From Chryseomonas sp014190935 (GTDB lineage: Bacteria; Pseudomonadota; Gammaproteobacteria; Pseudomonadales; Pseudomonadaceae): 64,000 bases of DNA. The notes under the pieces were generated by a model that was not told the DNA's origin, made no database searches, and saw nothing but the letters and a program-made list of their open reading frames with translations. A program made the translations under genes and the position numbers. Shown here piece after piece: positions 8,822-16,982 of the stretch. Every line of letters begins with the position of its first letter. The stretch's first letter is position 1. Location of the stretch: the NCBI RefSeq assembly GCF_014190935.1, contig NZ_JACHVV010000002.1, positions 620,001 through 684,000 of the forward strand, read 5' to 3'.

Positions 8822-10273
8822 CTAGAGCTCGCAGAGGGCGCGCAGGCGCCCGGTGTCCAAATGGTGTTCGACCAGATCGGCCAGGCGCTCCAGATCGCGT
8901 TCGCGCAAGGCGTGGTAGTCCAGCTGCTGCGGCTCGGCCAGCCCCGCCCAGCGCAGCAGGGCGACGCTGGCGGCGGGCGATTCGAACAGGCCGTGCAGGT
9001 AGGTGCCCAGCACCTGGCCGTCGTCGCTGAGGCTGCCATCCACGTGGCCATCGGCGAAGCGCAGCACCGGCCGCTCCAGGGCCGGTCCCTGGCTGACGCC
9101 GGCATGGATCTCGTAGCCGGCCACCTCGGCATCGCCGTCGCAGAGCCAGCCGTGCACGTTGCGCAGCTGCTTTTCCGCCGCCAGCTCGGTGGTCATGGCC
9201 AAGAGGCCCAGACCGGCGCTGTCACCCGGCGCACCTTCCAGCCCGAGGGGATCGGCGATCCGCTCGCCGAGCATCTGGAAGCCGCCGCAGATGCCCAGCA
9301 CCCGCCCACCGTATCTCAGGTGACGGGCAATGGCCGTGTCCCAGCCCTGGGCGCGCAGGAAGGCCAGGTCGCTGCGCACGCTCTTGGAGCCGCCGAGGAT
9401 GATCAGGTCGGCGGCGGGCAGTTCCTCGCCCTGGCGGACGAACAGCAATTCCACCTGGGGGTGCAGGCGCAGGGGATCGAAATCGGTGTGGTTGCTAAGC
9501 CGCGGCATCACCGGCACCGCCACCCGCAGGCGCGGTCCCTGCTTGGCGACCTGGCCGGTGGCCAGGCGATCCTCGGCTTCCAGGTGCAGGTCGTGCAGAT
9601 AGGGCAGCACGCCGAACACCGGCTTGCCGGTACGGGCTTCGAGCCAGTCCAGCCCGGGTTGCAGCAGGGCCAGGTCGCCGCGGAAACGGTTGATGATGAA
9701 GCCGGCGACGCGCGCCTGCTCGCTGGGTTCGAGCAGGTCCAGGGTGCCGACCAGATGGGCGAAGACGCCGCCCCGGTCGATGTCCGCCACCAGCAGCACC
9801 GGGCAGTCCACCGCCTCGGCGAAGCCCATGTTGGCGATATCGCCCTGGCGCAGGTTGATCTCGGCCGGCGAACCGGCGCCCTCCACCAGCACCACCTGAT
9901 AGCCCGCCGAGAGTCGCGCATGGGAGGCCAGCACCGCTTCCCGCGCCACCGGCTTGTAGGCGTGATAGGCCTTGGCATCCATGCTGGTGACGGCGCGACC
10001 GTGGATGATCACCTGGGCGCCGACATCGGTATTGGGCTTGAGCAGCACCGGATTCATGTCGGTATGGGGCGCCAGGCCACAGGCCTGGGCCTGGACCGCC
10101 TGGGCGCGGCCGATCTCGCCGCCATCGGCGGTCACGGCGCTGTTGAGCGCCATGTTCTGGGGCTTGAAGGGCACCACGGCCACGCCCTGACGATGGAGCC
10201 AGCGGCACAGGGCGGCCACCAGGGTGCTCTTGCCGGCATCGGAGGTGGTGCCCTGCACCATCAGCGTACTCAT
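8822..10273 (-). CDS. cobQ: Cobyric acid synthase
   Basis: A 483-residue ATP- and glutamine-dependent amidotransferase that amidates the b, d, e and g carboxylates of adenosylcobyrinic acid a,c-diamide. The N-terminal DTBS-like ATPase has the P-loop GTTSDAGKST at about 8-17 and FKPQNMALNS near 36. The C-terminal class-I glutamine amidotransferase-like domain has the nucleophile Cys in LGICGGFQMLG near 330. Length and order match the family. Its start overlaps the cobD stop by four bases. Confidence 0.96.
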   Translation of the reverse strand: MSTLMVQGTTSDAGKSTLVAALCRWLHRQGVAVVPFKPQNMALNSAVTADGGEIGRAQAVQAQACGLAPHTDMNPVLLKPNTDVGAQVIIHGRAVTSMDAKAYHAYKPVAREAVLASHARLSAGYQVVLVEGAGSPAEINLRQGDIANMGFAEAVDCPVLLVADIDRGGVFAHLVGTLDLLEPSEQARVAGFIINRFRGDLALLQPGLDWLEARTGKPVFGVLPYLHDLHLEAEDRLATGQVAKQGPRLRVAVPVMPRLSNHTDFDPLRLHPQVELLFVRQGEELPAADLIILGGSKSVRSDLAFLRAQGWDTAIARHLRYGGRVLGICGGFQMLGERIADPLGLEGAPGDSAGLGLLAMTTELAAEKQLRNVHGWLCDGDAEVAGYEIHAGVSQGPALERPVLRFADGHVDGSLSDDGQVLGTYLHGLFESPAASVALLRWAGLAEPQQLDYHALRERDLERLADLVEHHLDTGRLRALCEL

Positions 10274-11259
10274 AGGGGACTCCGGTAGCTGGCGAGGCCC
10301 TGGTCCAGACGCTGCCAGCCGGACTCGTCGCCGGGCAGACCGAATCTCAGGGCGCCAAGCGCGGGAAACAGGCGGGTCAGGATGGCCCGGCGGGCGAGGT
10401 GTTCATGCAGGTCCGCGACATCCGGGCGCTGCAGCAATTGAAAGAGGGCGCAGCCGCCGCTGGGCATCAGGGCGTGCCGGGCAAGCACCGCAGCCAGGCG
10501 TTCACCGGCCTCAAGCAGGGCCTCGCGCTGCCGCTGCTGGCCCGGCTGATCGGTCAGCAGTTGCCGGGCGAGATAACGACTGGGGCCGTTCACCGTCCAG
10601 GGCCCCAGCTGCTCGTCCAGCTGCGCCAGCAGGCTCGGCGCCGCCAGCACGAAGCCCAGGCGCATCCCGGCCAGCCCGAAGAACTTGCCAAAGGAGCGCA
10701 GCACGATCAGTCCGGGCAGATCGCTGAAGGGCGCAAGACTCGCTGCCGGCGTGGGATCCATGAAGGCTTCGTCCACCACCAGCCAGCCACCCCGGCGTTC
10801 GAGGCGGGCGTGCCAGTCCAGCAGGCGGGCCGGCGACAGGCGCTCCCCCGTCGGGTTGTTGGGATTGACCACCACCAGCACGTCCAGCTGGTCGAGACGG
10901 CTGGCGATCTGGGCTTCGTCCCCTTCCAGCACCTCGTGGCCGGCGCGACGCCAGGCCAGGGCGTGCTCGGCATAACAGGGCGCCAGCACCGCGACCCGCG
11001 CCGGTGCGCGCAGGGTCGGCAGCGCCTGGATGGCGGCCTGGGAGCCGGCCACCGGCAGCAGCGCGCTGGCCCGGTAACAGGCGCAGGCAGCTTCCACCAG
11101 GCCGTCGTCGGGCTCCGGCAGCCGTGCCCAGGCGCTGGCGGGAATCTCCGGCAGCGGCCAGGGCCAGGGGGCCAGACCGGTGGACAGGTCCAGCCAGTCG
11201 CCCAGGGGAATGTCGTAGGTGCGCGCCGCGCGCCTCAGGCGACCGCCGTGCTCAAGCAA
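10270..11259 (-). CDS. cobD: Threonine-phosphate decarboxylase (PLP-dependent)
   Basis: A 329-residue fold-type I PLP enzyme of the histidinol-phosphate aminotransferase family. In this operon it is expected to supply aminopropanol phosphate, the nucleotide-loop linker of cobalamin, from L-threonine phosphate. It shows VVNPNNPTG near 150 (cofactor-contacting Asn), VVDEAFMD near 180 and the PLP-binding Lys in RSFGKFFGLAG near 208. It is called cobC in P. denitrificans-style naming. It overlaps cbiB upstream by eight bases and cobQ downstream by four. The kinase that makes threonine phosphate is not in this window. Confidence 0.9.
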   Translation of the reverse strand: MLEHGGRLRRAARTYDIPLGDWLDLSTGLAPWPWPLPEIPASAWARLPEPDDGLVEAACACYRASALLPVAGSQAAIQALPTLRAPARVAVLAPCYAEHALAWRRAGHEVLEGDEAQIASRLDQLDVLVVVNPNNPTGERLSPARLLDWHARLERRGGWLVVDEAFMDPTPAASLAPFSDLPGLIVLRSFGKFFGLAGMRLGFVLAAPSLLAQLDEQLGPWTVNGPSRYLARQLLTDQPGQQRQREALLEAGERLAAVLARHALMPSGGCALFQLLQRPDVADLHEHLARRAILTRLFPALGALRFGLPGDESGWQRLDQGLASYRSPL

Positions 11260-12160
11260 GCAGCAATCCTCCCAGGGCGATCAGCGCGGTCCACAACCAG
11301 GCGCCACGCCGTACCAGTTTCAGGGCGCGGGTGATGGCCAGGAAGGTCGGCGCCGGACCGCGGCCGAGCACCGGACGCTCGTGCCACTCGCCGTGGTAGC
11401 GGGCCGCACCGCCCAGGCTCACGCCCAGGGCGCCGGCACCGGCCGCCATCACCGGACCGGCGTTAGGGCTGTCCCACAGCGGTGCCTGGCTCCGCCAGCT
11501 CTCGATGGCGCTCCAGAAGCGACCGAGGCCGGCATAGGTCAGGGCCACCAGCCGCGCGGGGATATAGTTGAGAACATCGTCCAGCCGCGCCGCGGCCCAG
11601 CCGAAGCGTTCCAAGCGCGGCGTGCGATAGCCCCACATGGCGTCCAGGGTATTGGCCAGGCGATAGAGCACCACGCCCGGGGCACCCAGCAGGGCGAACC
11701 AGAACAGCGCGGCAAAGACCGCATCGCTGCCATTCTCCAGCACCGACTCGGTGGCGGCGCGGGCCACGGCGGTCTCGTCCAGCTCGCTGGTTTCGCGACT
11801 GACCAGGTAGCCGACCCGGCGCCGCGCCTCGGGCAGATTGTTGCGTTGCAGGGCGCGCGCCACCGGCTCGGCGTGTTCGCCCAGGCTGCGCAGTCCCACG
11901 GCCAGATACAGCGCCAGGGGCTGGATGATCCAGGCCAGCCAGTCGAGCTGGCAGAGCAAGGCGGTGAGCAGCACCCAGGGCAGCACGGCCAGGCTCCAGG
12001 CCACCACGCCATGGCTGCGCCAGCCACGGCCACCGGGATTGAAGCGGGCTTCGAGGCTGTCGGCCAGGCGCCCGAACAGCACCAGGGGGTGAGCACGGCG
12101 GGGTTCGCCGAACAGCAGGTCGAGCAGCATGCCGCCGAAGACCGCGAAGGCCAGCATCAT
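11252..12160 (-). CDS. cbiB: Adenosylcobinamide-phosphate synthase, membrane protein
   Basis: A 302-residue membrane protein of the CobD/CbiB family (PF03186). It attaches aminopropanol (phosphate) to adenosylcobyric acid to form adenosylcobinamide (phosphate). Diagnostic segments are LLFGEPRRAHPLVLFGRL near 17, GYLVSRETSELDE near 115, ESVLENGSDAVFAALFW near 138 and the C-terminal GPAP region. Several hydrophobic helices are present. The open frame extends further upstream over bluB, so the start is placed at the ATG overlapping the bluB stop (ATGA), where homology begins. Confidence 0.94.
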   Translation of the reverse strand: MMLAFAVFGGMLLDLLFGEPRRAHPLVLFGRLADSLEARFNPGGRGWRSHGVVAWSLAVLPWVLLTALLCQLDWLAWIIQPLALYLAVGLRSLGEHAEPVARALQRNNLPEARRRVGYLVSRETSELDETAVARAATESVLENGSDAVFAALFWFALLGAPGVVLYRLANTLDAMWGYRTPRLERFGWAAARLDDVLNYIPARLVALTYAGLGRFWSAIESWRSQAPLWDSPNAGPVMAAGAGALGVSLGGAARYHGEWHERPVLGRGPAPTFLAITRALKLVRRGAWLWTALIALGGLLLA

Positions 12161-12807
12161 GGCTTCTGGCCCCAGCGATTCTCGAAGACCAGTTCCTCCA
12201 GCGGCCGCCCCTGGCGCCAGCCCTCTTCTTCCAGCATGGGGCGCGGATAGAAGGCTTCCACCGGTCCCAGGCAGAGAATGGCCGCCGGCTGGGCGCCTTC
12301 CGGCATCTCCAGCAGGCCGCGCACGGCTTCCGGTTCGAACAGCGACACCCAGCCCATGCCCAGGCCTTCGCAGCGCGCTGCCAGCCAGAGATTCTGGATG
12401 GCGCAGGACAACGAGGCCAGGTCCATCTCCGGCAGGGTACGGCGGCCGAAGACGTGGGCTTCGCGACCGTCCATGAGCGCCGCCACCAGCACCTCGGCGC
12501 AATCAAGGATGCCCTGCACCTTGAGTTTCATGAAGTCGTCGCTGCGCTCGCCGAGGACGTCGGCGGTGGCGCAGCGCTCTTCTTCCACCAGCTCATGCAG
12601 GCGCTGGCGCAGGGCCGGATCGCTGATGCGTAGGAAGCGCCAGGGCTGCATCAGCCCGACGCTGGGCGCCTGGTGGGCGGCACCCAGCAGGCGGGCCAGT
12701 TGTTCAGGAGGCACCTCGCCACCGCAGAAATGGCGCATGTCGCGGCGCTCGGCGATGGCTCGGTAGACGGCGGCTTGTTCGGCGGGGGTATAGGGGGTCG
12801 TGGTCAC
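12157..12807 (-). CDS. bluB: 5,6-dimethylbenzimidazole synthase
   Basis: A 216-residue flavin enzyme of the nitroreductase fold. It cannibalises reduced FMN with oxygen to form dimethylbenzimidazole, the lower base of B12. The sequence shows AIAERRDMRHF near 16, the FMN-binding APSVGLMQPWRFLRI near 47 and GLGMGWVSLFEP near 152, which separate BluB from ordinary nitroreductases. The start is a GTG overlapping the cobB stop (GTGA). Its presence predicts an oxygen-dependent lower-ligand route and production of true cobalamin. Confidence 0.93.
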   Translation of the reverse strand: MTTTPYTPAEQAAVYRAIAERRDMRHFCGGEVPPEQLARLLGAAHQAPSVGLMQPWRFLRISDPALRQRLHELVEEERCATADVLGERSDDFMKLKVQGILDCAEVLVAALMDGREAHVFGRRTLPEMDLASLSCAIQNLWLAARCEGLGMGWVSLFEPEAVRGLLEMPEGAQPAAILCLGPVEAFYPRPMLEEEGWRQGRPLEELVFENRWGQKP

Positions 12808-14102
12808 GGCTTGAGCATCGCGGCGGCCGCGGCGGGTGCCGACGGCATGTAGAAGTGAATATAGCTGGCGGTGAGGCGACCGTCTCGGTAGACCGCCTCG
12901 GCCACCGCCTTGCCGTTGGGGCACAGCCCGCGCGCCCAGGGCACTTCGGGTGACTCCAGGGCGGAGTGGTGATAGGTGTGGCCGCGCAGGGTGCCCTGCT
13001 CGAAGACCACCGACTGCAGGGCCAGGGCGGTGAGCCGCGCCTGCATCCGCGCGCTGCCGGGCAGCAGCCCGAGCAGGCTGGCGGATTCGCCGGCCTTGTC
13101 GGTCAGTTCGTCGAGCAGATAGAGCATGCCGCCGCACTCGGCGAGGATCGGCTTGCCGGCCGCGTGGTGGGCGCGGATGGCCGCGCGCATGCCCAGGTTG
13201 TTGGACAGCGTCCGCAGGTGCAGCTCGGGATAGCCGCCGGGCAGGTAGAGGCTGTCTACCGCCGGCAGCGCCGTGTCGGTGAGCACGGAAAAGAACTGCA
13301 GCTCGGCGCCCAGGGCGCGCAAGAGATCCAGATTGGCCTGGTAGATGAAGGCCAGTGCCGCATCCCGGGCCACACCGATCCGCACCCCGGCCAGCAGCGG
13401 CTCGACCGCGGTCGGCTCAGGTGCGGCAAAAGCTACCGGCGGCGGCAATTCGAGGGTGGAACTGGCGCCCAGGGCATCGGCCGCCATGTCCAGACGACGA
13501 TCCAGGTCGGTGACCTCGTCGGCCTGGATCAACCCCAGGTGGCGACTCGGCAACTCGATGCCGGCATCGCGCGGCAGGCTGCCAAAGAAGGTCATGCCCG
13601 CCGGCAGGCTGCCGCGGATCAGCTGCGTCTGCCGCGGACTGCCACTGCGATTGGCCAGCACCCCGGCGAAGGGCAGGCTCGGCCGGTAGTGGGCGAGGCC
13701 ATAGGCCAGGGCGCCAAAGGTCTGCGCCAGGCCGGCGGCGTCGATTACCCCCAGCACCGGTACGCCAAAGCGCTCGGCCAGGTCGGCCGCCGAGGGCTGG
13801 CCGTCGAACAGGCCCATGACCCCTTCGATAAGGATGAGATCGGCCTCCCCCGCCGCTTCCCACAGCAGGCGCCGACTCTCGGCCTCGCCGATCATCCACA
13901 GATCGAGCTGGTAGACCGGTGCGCCGCTGGCGCGCGCGAGGATCATCGGATCGAGAAAGTCCGGACCGCACTTGAACACCCGTACCCGCCGACCCTGGCG
14001 AACGTGCAGCCGGGCCAGGGCGGCGGTGACGCTGGTCTTGCCCTGACCGGAGGCCGGGGCGGCGATCAGCAGCGCCGGGCAATGCCGCGTCTGGCCTACC
14101 AT
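12804..14102 (-). CDS. cobB: Cobyrinic acid a,c-diamide synthase
   Basis: A 432-residue glutamine- and ATP-dependent amidotransferase (CobB/CbiA) that amidates the a and c carboxylates of the corrin ring. The ATPase motif APASGQGKTSVTAAL is near residue 14, FKCGPDFLDP near 43, and the glutaminase Cys lies in AECGGMLYLLDEL near 315. The ATG lies within the last seven bases of cobO, so translation is coupled. In aerobic cobalamin pathways the substrate is hydrogenobyrinic acid; which version operates cannot be read from this gene. Confidence 0.94.
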   Translation of the reverse strand: MVGQTRHCPALLIAAPASGQGKTSVTAALARLHVRQGRRVRVFKCGPDFLDPMILARASGAPVYQLDLWMIGEAESRRLLWEAAGEADLILIEGVMGLFDGQPSAADLAERFGVPVLGVIDAAGLAQTFGALAYGLAHYRPSLPFAGVLANRSGSPRQTQLIRGSLPAGMTFFGSLPRDAGIELPSRHLGLIQADEVTDLDRRLDMAADALGASSTLELPPPVAFAAPEPTAVEPLLAGVRIGVARDAALAFIYQANLDLLRALGAELQFFSVLTDTALPAVDSLYLPGGYPELHLRTLSNNLGMRAAIRAHHAAGKPILAECGGMLYLLDELTDKAGESASLLGLLPGSARMQARLTALALQSVVFEQGTLRGHTYHHSALESPEVPWARGLCPNGKAVAEAVYRDGRLTASYIHFYMPSAPAAAAAMLKP

Positions 14103-14722
14103 TCGATGCCCTGCTGGGCGCGGACGCCGGCCTGGAAGGCATGCTTGACCAGACTCATGTCGGTCACGGTATCGGCGGCCTCGACCAGCGCCGGCGGCGC
14201 ACCGCGCCCGGTCACCACCACGTGCTGGTGCGCCGGGCGCCCGGCCAGATCGGCCAGCACCTGGTCGACGTCCAGATAGCCGTGCTTGAAGGCGATGTTG
14301 AGTTCGTCCAGCAGCACCAGGCCGATGGCCGGATCGCGCAGCAGCTCCACCGCCACCGCCCAGGCCGCCGCCGCCGACTGCAGGTCGCGGGCCCGGTCCT
14401 GGGTATCCCAGGTGAAGCCCTCGCCCATGACGTGGTAGCGCACCTCGTCCGGGAAGCGCCTGAAGAAGAGTTGCTCGCCGGTGTCGCGGCGGCCCTTGAT
14501 GAATTGCACCACGCCCACCTTCATGCCGTGGCCGAGGGCGCGCGCCGCCATGCCGAAGGCGGAGCTGCTCTTGCCCTTGCCGATGCCGGTATGGACCAGC
14601 AGCAGGCCACGCTCGTCCTGGGCTTCGGCGATGCGGGCATCGATCACCGCCTTCTTGCGCACCATGCGCGCGCGGTGGCGCTCGTCTCGCTCGGGGCTGG
14701 TCGAATCGGGGGTGTCGGTCAT
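14096..14722 (-). CDS. cobO: Cob(I)yrinic acid a,c-diamide adenosyltransferase
   Basis: A 208-residue ATP:corrinoid adenosyltransferase of the CobA/CobO/BtuR family, which places the 5'-deoxyadenosyl group on cobalt. The P-loop variant HTGIGKGKSSSAFG is near residue 45, with VVQFIKGRRDTGE near 72, LLDELNIAFKHGYLD near 137 and VVTGRGAPPALVEAAD near 168. The N-terminal 25 residues are charged, as is usual. It is the first gene of the cob operon, directly behind the cobalamin riboswitch. The ATG has GGAG eight bases upstream. Confidence 0.96.
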   Translation of the reverse strand: MTDTPDSTSPERDERHRARMVRKKAVIDARIAEAQDERGLLLVHTGIGKGKSSSAFGMAARALGHGMKVGVVQFIKGRRDTGEQLFFRRFPDEVRYHVMGEGFTWDTQDRARDLQSAAAAWAVAVELLRDPAIGLVLLDELNIAFKHGYLDVDQVLADLAGRPAHQHVVVTGRGAPPALVEAADTVTDMSLVKHAFQAGVRAQQGIEW

Positions 14723-14738
14723 GGATGGTTCTCCGGGT

Positions 14739-14778
14739 GCGGGCGCGGCGGAGAAACGGGCAGAGACGCCGCCCGCGC
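14739..14778 (-). promoter_or_regulatory. GC-rich hairpin before the cobO ribosome binding site
   Basis: On the transcript, GCGCGGGCGGCG can pair with CGCCGCGCCCGC, leaving small bulges. The 3' arm ends next to the cobO GGAG. It is placed where an expression platform would lie between the riboswitch aptamer and the start codon. Its role in hiding the ribosome binding site is inferred, not shown. Confidence 0.4.
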
Positions 14779-14831
14779 AAGGCAGGTGGCGACGCCGCGC
14801 GACGCCCTCCGCATCGCCGAGATGAACGCAA

Positions 14832-14996
14832 GCGTGGCCGGTCTCCGGGCTGGTGAGCCGATGCCCTGGGGCATCCGCTGCGCCCCTTCCCGGCCAGGGC
14901 CAGTGGGCATCGCGCAGCTACTGCTCAACTACCGTTGCGGGGGCAGCGCCGGCTCGACCGGCTTCCCTGTTTCACCCCGCTCCAGGCGGGGCACCA
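14832..14996 (-). ncRNA. Cobalamin riboswitch upstream of cobO
   Basis: Read on the minus strand, this leader has the conserved order of an adenosylcobalamin aptamer. GGTGAAACAGGGAAGCCGGT is followed by a CCCCGCAACGGTA segment, a GCCCACTGG B12-box-like core, CCGGGAAGG, and finally AGCCCGGAGACCGGCC. It ends about 110 bases before the cobO ATG, and a sigma70-like promoter sits just upstream. The family switches off cobalamin synthesis or transport genes when the coenzyme is abundant, so the whole ten-gene operon is expected to be feedback controlled. Confidence 0.93.
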
Positions 14997-15009
14997 CGTG
15001 CAAGGGCGC

Positions 15010-15038
15010 AGGGTACGGACTACCCGGGAGAGCGTCAA
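15010..15038 (-). promoter_or_regulatory. Predicted sigma70 promoter of the cob operon
   Basis: On the minus strand TTGACG and TACCCT are separated by 17 bases. The -35 is near consensus and the -10 is weak. The predicted transcript start falls just before the riboswitch, so the aptamer would be the first element transcribed. Confidence 0.55.
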
Positions 15039-15110
15039 TCGATGGCGCCACCCGAACTCGGCGTCGCGCGGACGGGTCCACCCTAGGCACCCACCGCCAG
15101 GAGCTACCGG

Positions 15111-15440
15111 ATGAACGATGCCACTCTCGCCGCCTGCATCAAGGCCTGCCTCGATTGCGCCGCCGCCTGTGAAACCTGCGCCAGCGCCTGCCTGGGCGAA
15201 GCCAATCTGGACATGATGCGCGACTGCGTCCGCCTGGACCGCGACTGCGCCGATGCCTGCCGCCTGGCCGCCACCTTCATGCAACGCGGCAGCGACCGCA
15301 TCGCCGAAGCCTGCGCCCTGTGCCTGGCCACCTGCCGTGCCTGCGCCGCCGAATGCGGCAAGCACAAGGCCAATCACTGCCAGGCCTGCGCCCGGGCCTG
15401 CGCAGCCTGTGCCGACGCCTGCGCGGCCATGGCGGCCTGA
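15111..15440 (+). CDS. DUF326 cysteine-rich copper-storage-like four-helix protein
   Basis: A 109-residue protein with 19 cysteines, mostly spaced as CxxxC or CxxC along helices (for example CIKACLDCAAACETC). This fits the DUF326 / cytosolic copper storage protein family, in which cysteines line the inside of a four-helix bundle and bind many Cu(I) ions. No signal peptide is seen, so a cytosolic Csp3-like role is more likely than an exported one. The ATG has AGGAG seven bases upstream. The gene is divergent from the cob operon. Metal specificity is inferred from the family only. Confidence 0.87.
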   Translation: MNDATLAACIKACLDCAAACETCASACLGEANLDMMRDCVRLDRDCADACRLAATFMQRGSDRIAEACALCLATCRACAAECGKHKANHCQACARACAACADACAAMAA

Positions 15441-15580
15441 GCGGGTCATTTTCCGCTACTGCGCGCTCCGGTCGCAGGCAAAACGGCCCGGCCGACCCAC
15501 CGCTGGAGCGGTCGGCATTGGCATTACCCGTCGGCGCCAGGGATAATGCCCGCCCTTTAATCGATATCCAGGCCTTCGCC

Positions 15581-15949
15581 ATGACCGATACCAACCAAGA
15601 TCCCCGTTTGAGCCGCATGAAGCGTCGCCTGCGCAAGAAGCAGTACCTGGGCGAATTCCAGGAACTGGCCTTTGAAATCAAGGTGAGCTTCAAGAACGAA
15701 CTCAGCGAAGACGATCTGGACACCTTCCTGGGCGACTTCATCGACTACGTCGAAGAGCGCAAGCTGGACTACATCGGCGGCTTCGACAACGCCTGGGTCG
15801 AAGGCACCATCATGGCCAACAAGCGCTACACCTCGCCCACCGCCGAAGACCGTACCGCCCTGCTGGACTGGCTCAAGGCCCGTACCGAAGTCGGCGAAGC
15901 CAACGCCTCCGATCTGCATGACGCCTGGCACCACGACGGCGAAGTCTAA
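15581..15949 (+). CDS. YggL family ribosome-associated protein
   Basis: A 122-residue protein of the YggL / 50S ribosome-binding family (PF04320). The N-terminus is basic (RMKRRLRKKQYLGEFQE) and is followed by the family core LDTFLGDFIDYVEERKLDYIGG. The function is poorly known; the E. coli relative binds the large ribosomal subunit. The frame is open upstream to 15320 but overlaps the preceding gene, and similarity begins at MTDTNQDPRLSR, so this ATG was chosen. It appears to be a single-gene unit. Confidence 0.88.
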   Translation: MTDTNQDPRLSRMKRRLRKKQYLGEFQELAFEIKVSFKNELSEDDLDTFLGDFIDYVEERKLDYIGGFDNAWVEGTIMANKRYTSPTAEDRTALLDWLKARTEVGEANASDLHDAWHHDGEV

Positions 15950-16018
15950 CTAGCCTTCGCCGGATAGCTTGGCGGCCGTTGCGGTCGTAAAGGGGAATCC
16001 GTTGGAAACCAGGTCCTC

Positions 16019-16852
16019 ATGACGACCCTCCTGCAAATCTCCGATACCCACTTCGGCACCGAGCAACCCGCCGTGGTCGCGGCTCTGGAAGCCCATGTCC
16101 GCGAACACGGCGCCGATGTCCTCATCCTCTCCGGGGACATCACCCAGCGCGCCCGGCGCGGACAATTCGCCGCCGCCAAGACCTTCGTCGAACGCCTGGA
16201 AAGCTACGGCATCCCGCGAACCCTGGTGATCCCGGGCAATCACGACCTGCCGCTGTACAATGTCTTCGCGCGCTTCCTGACGCCCTATGGCAACTATCGC
16301 CGCCATTTCGGCCAGGATCTGGAGCCCAGTTTCGAAAACGACGAGCTGCTGCTGGTCGGGCTCAACACCACCGCTCCGCAACGCCACAAGGATGGCGCGG
16401 TAAGCACCGCGCAGATCGAGCGCGTGGCCGAGCGCCTGCGCCGCGCCGGTCCGGGCAAGCTGCGCATCGTCATCGCCCACCAGCCCTTCGGCGCCCTCGA
16501 ACTCAGTGACCTGAGCAATCTGCAGCACAACGCCGATCACGCCCTGGCCACCTGGGCCGACGCCGGACTGGATCTGGTGATGGGCGGACATATCCACCTG
16601 CCCTATGTGTTGCCGCTGAGTCGCCAGTACCCCAGCCTGCCCCGCGAGGTCTGGATCGTCCAGGCCGGCACCGCCCTTTCTTCTCGCGTGCGCGGCACCT
16701 CGCCCAACTCCTTCAACCGCCTGCTGGTCGGCGAAGGGGCGGAAAAGACCGTGGACGTGGAGCGCTGGGACTTCCAGGGCGATCGTTTCGTCGTGGGCGA
16801 GCGTCACGCACTGCGCTGGCAAGTCGCTCAAGACGCCCTGGCGAAAAGCTGA
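16019..16852 (+). CDS. Metallophosphoesterase (calcineurin-like)
   Basis: A 277-residue cytoplasmic calcineurin-like phosphoesterase. The metal-binding blocks appear in order: SDTHFG (residues 8-13), LSGDITQRA near 38, PGNHDLP near 72, IVIAHQPFG near 155 and the closing GGHIHLP near 190. These residues form a two-metal site. This class includes cyclic-nucleotide phosphodiesterases (CpdA-like), diadenosine tetraphosphatases and lipid A hydrolases. The layout is nearest the CpdA-like type, but the substrate cannot be fixed from sequence alone. Confidence 0.88.
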   Translation: MTTLLQISDTHFGTEQPAVVAALEAHVREHGADVLILSGDITQRARRGQFAAAKTFVERLESYGIPRTLVIPGNHDLPLYNVFARFLTPYGNYRRHFGQDLEPSFENDELLLVGLNTTAPQRHKDGAVSTAQIERVAERLRRAGPGKLRIVIAHQPFGALELSDLSNLQHNADHALATWADAGLDLVMGGHIHLPYVLPLSRQYPSLPREVWIVQAGTALSSRVRGTSPNSFNRLLVGEGAEKTVDVERWDFQGDRFVVGERHALRWQVAQDALAKS

Positions 16853-16982
16853 GGCGTCCAGCCGGGGCGCCGATGCGCGCTCCCGCGCAGTTCCAGCAAT
16901 GGAAATTGATTCAAGCTGTTGAAACGGCTGGCAGGGCACGGGCGCCGCGTAGTCTTAGGACTTTCGGTAAGAGTGGCCTCCC

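Noticed and set aside
15491..15516. GCCGACC/GGTCGGC hairpin after the DUF326 gene
   Set aside because: A 7-bp stem with a 12-base loop and no T-tract is not enough to call a terminator.
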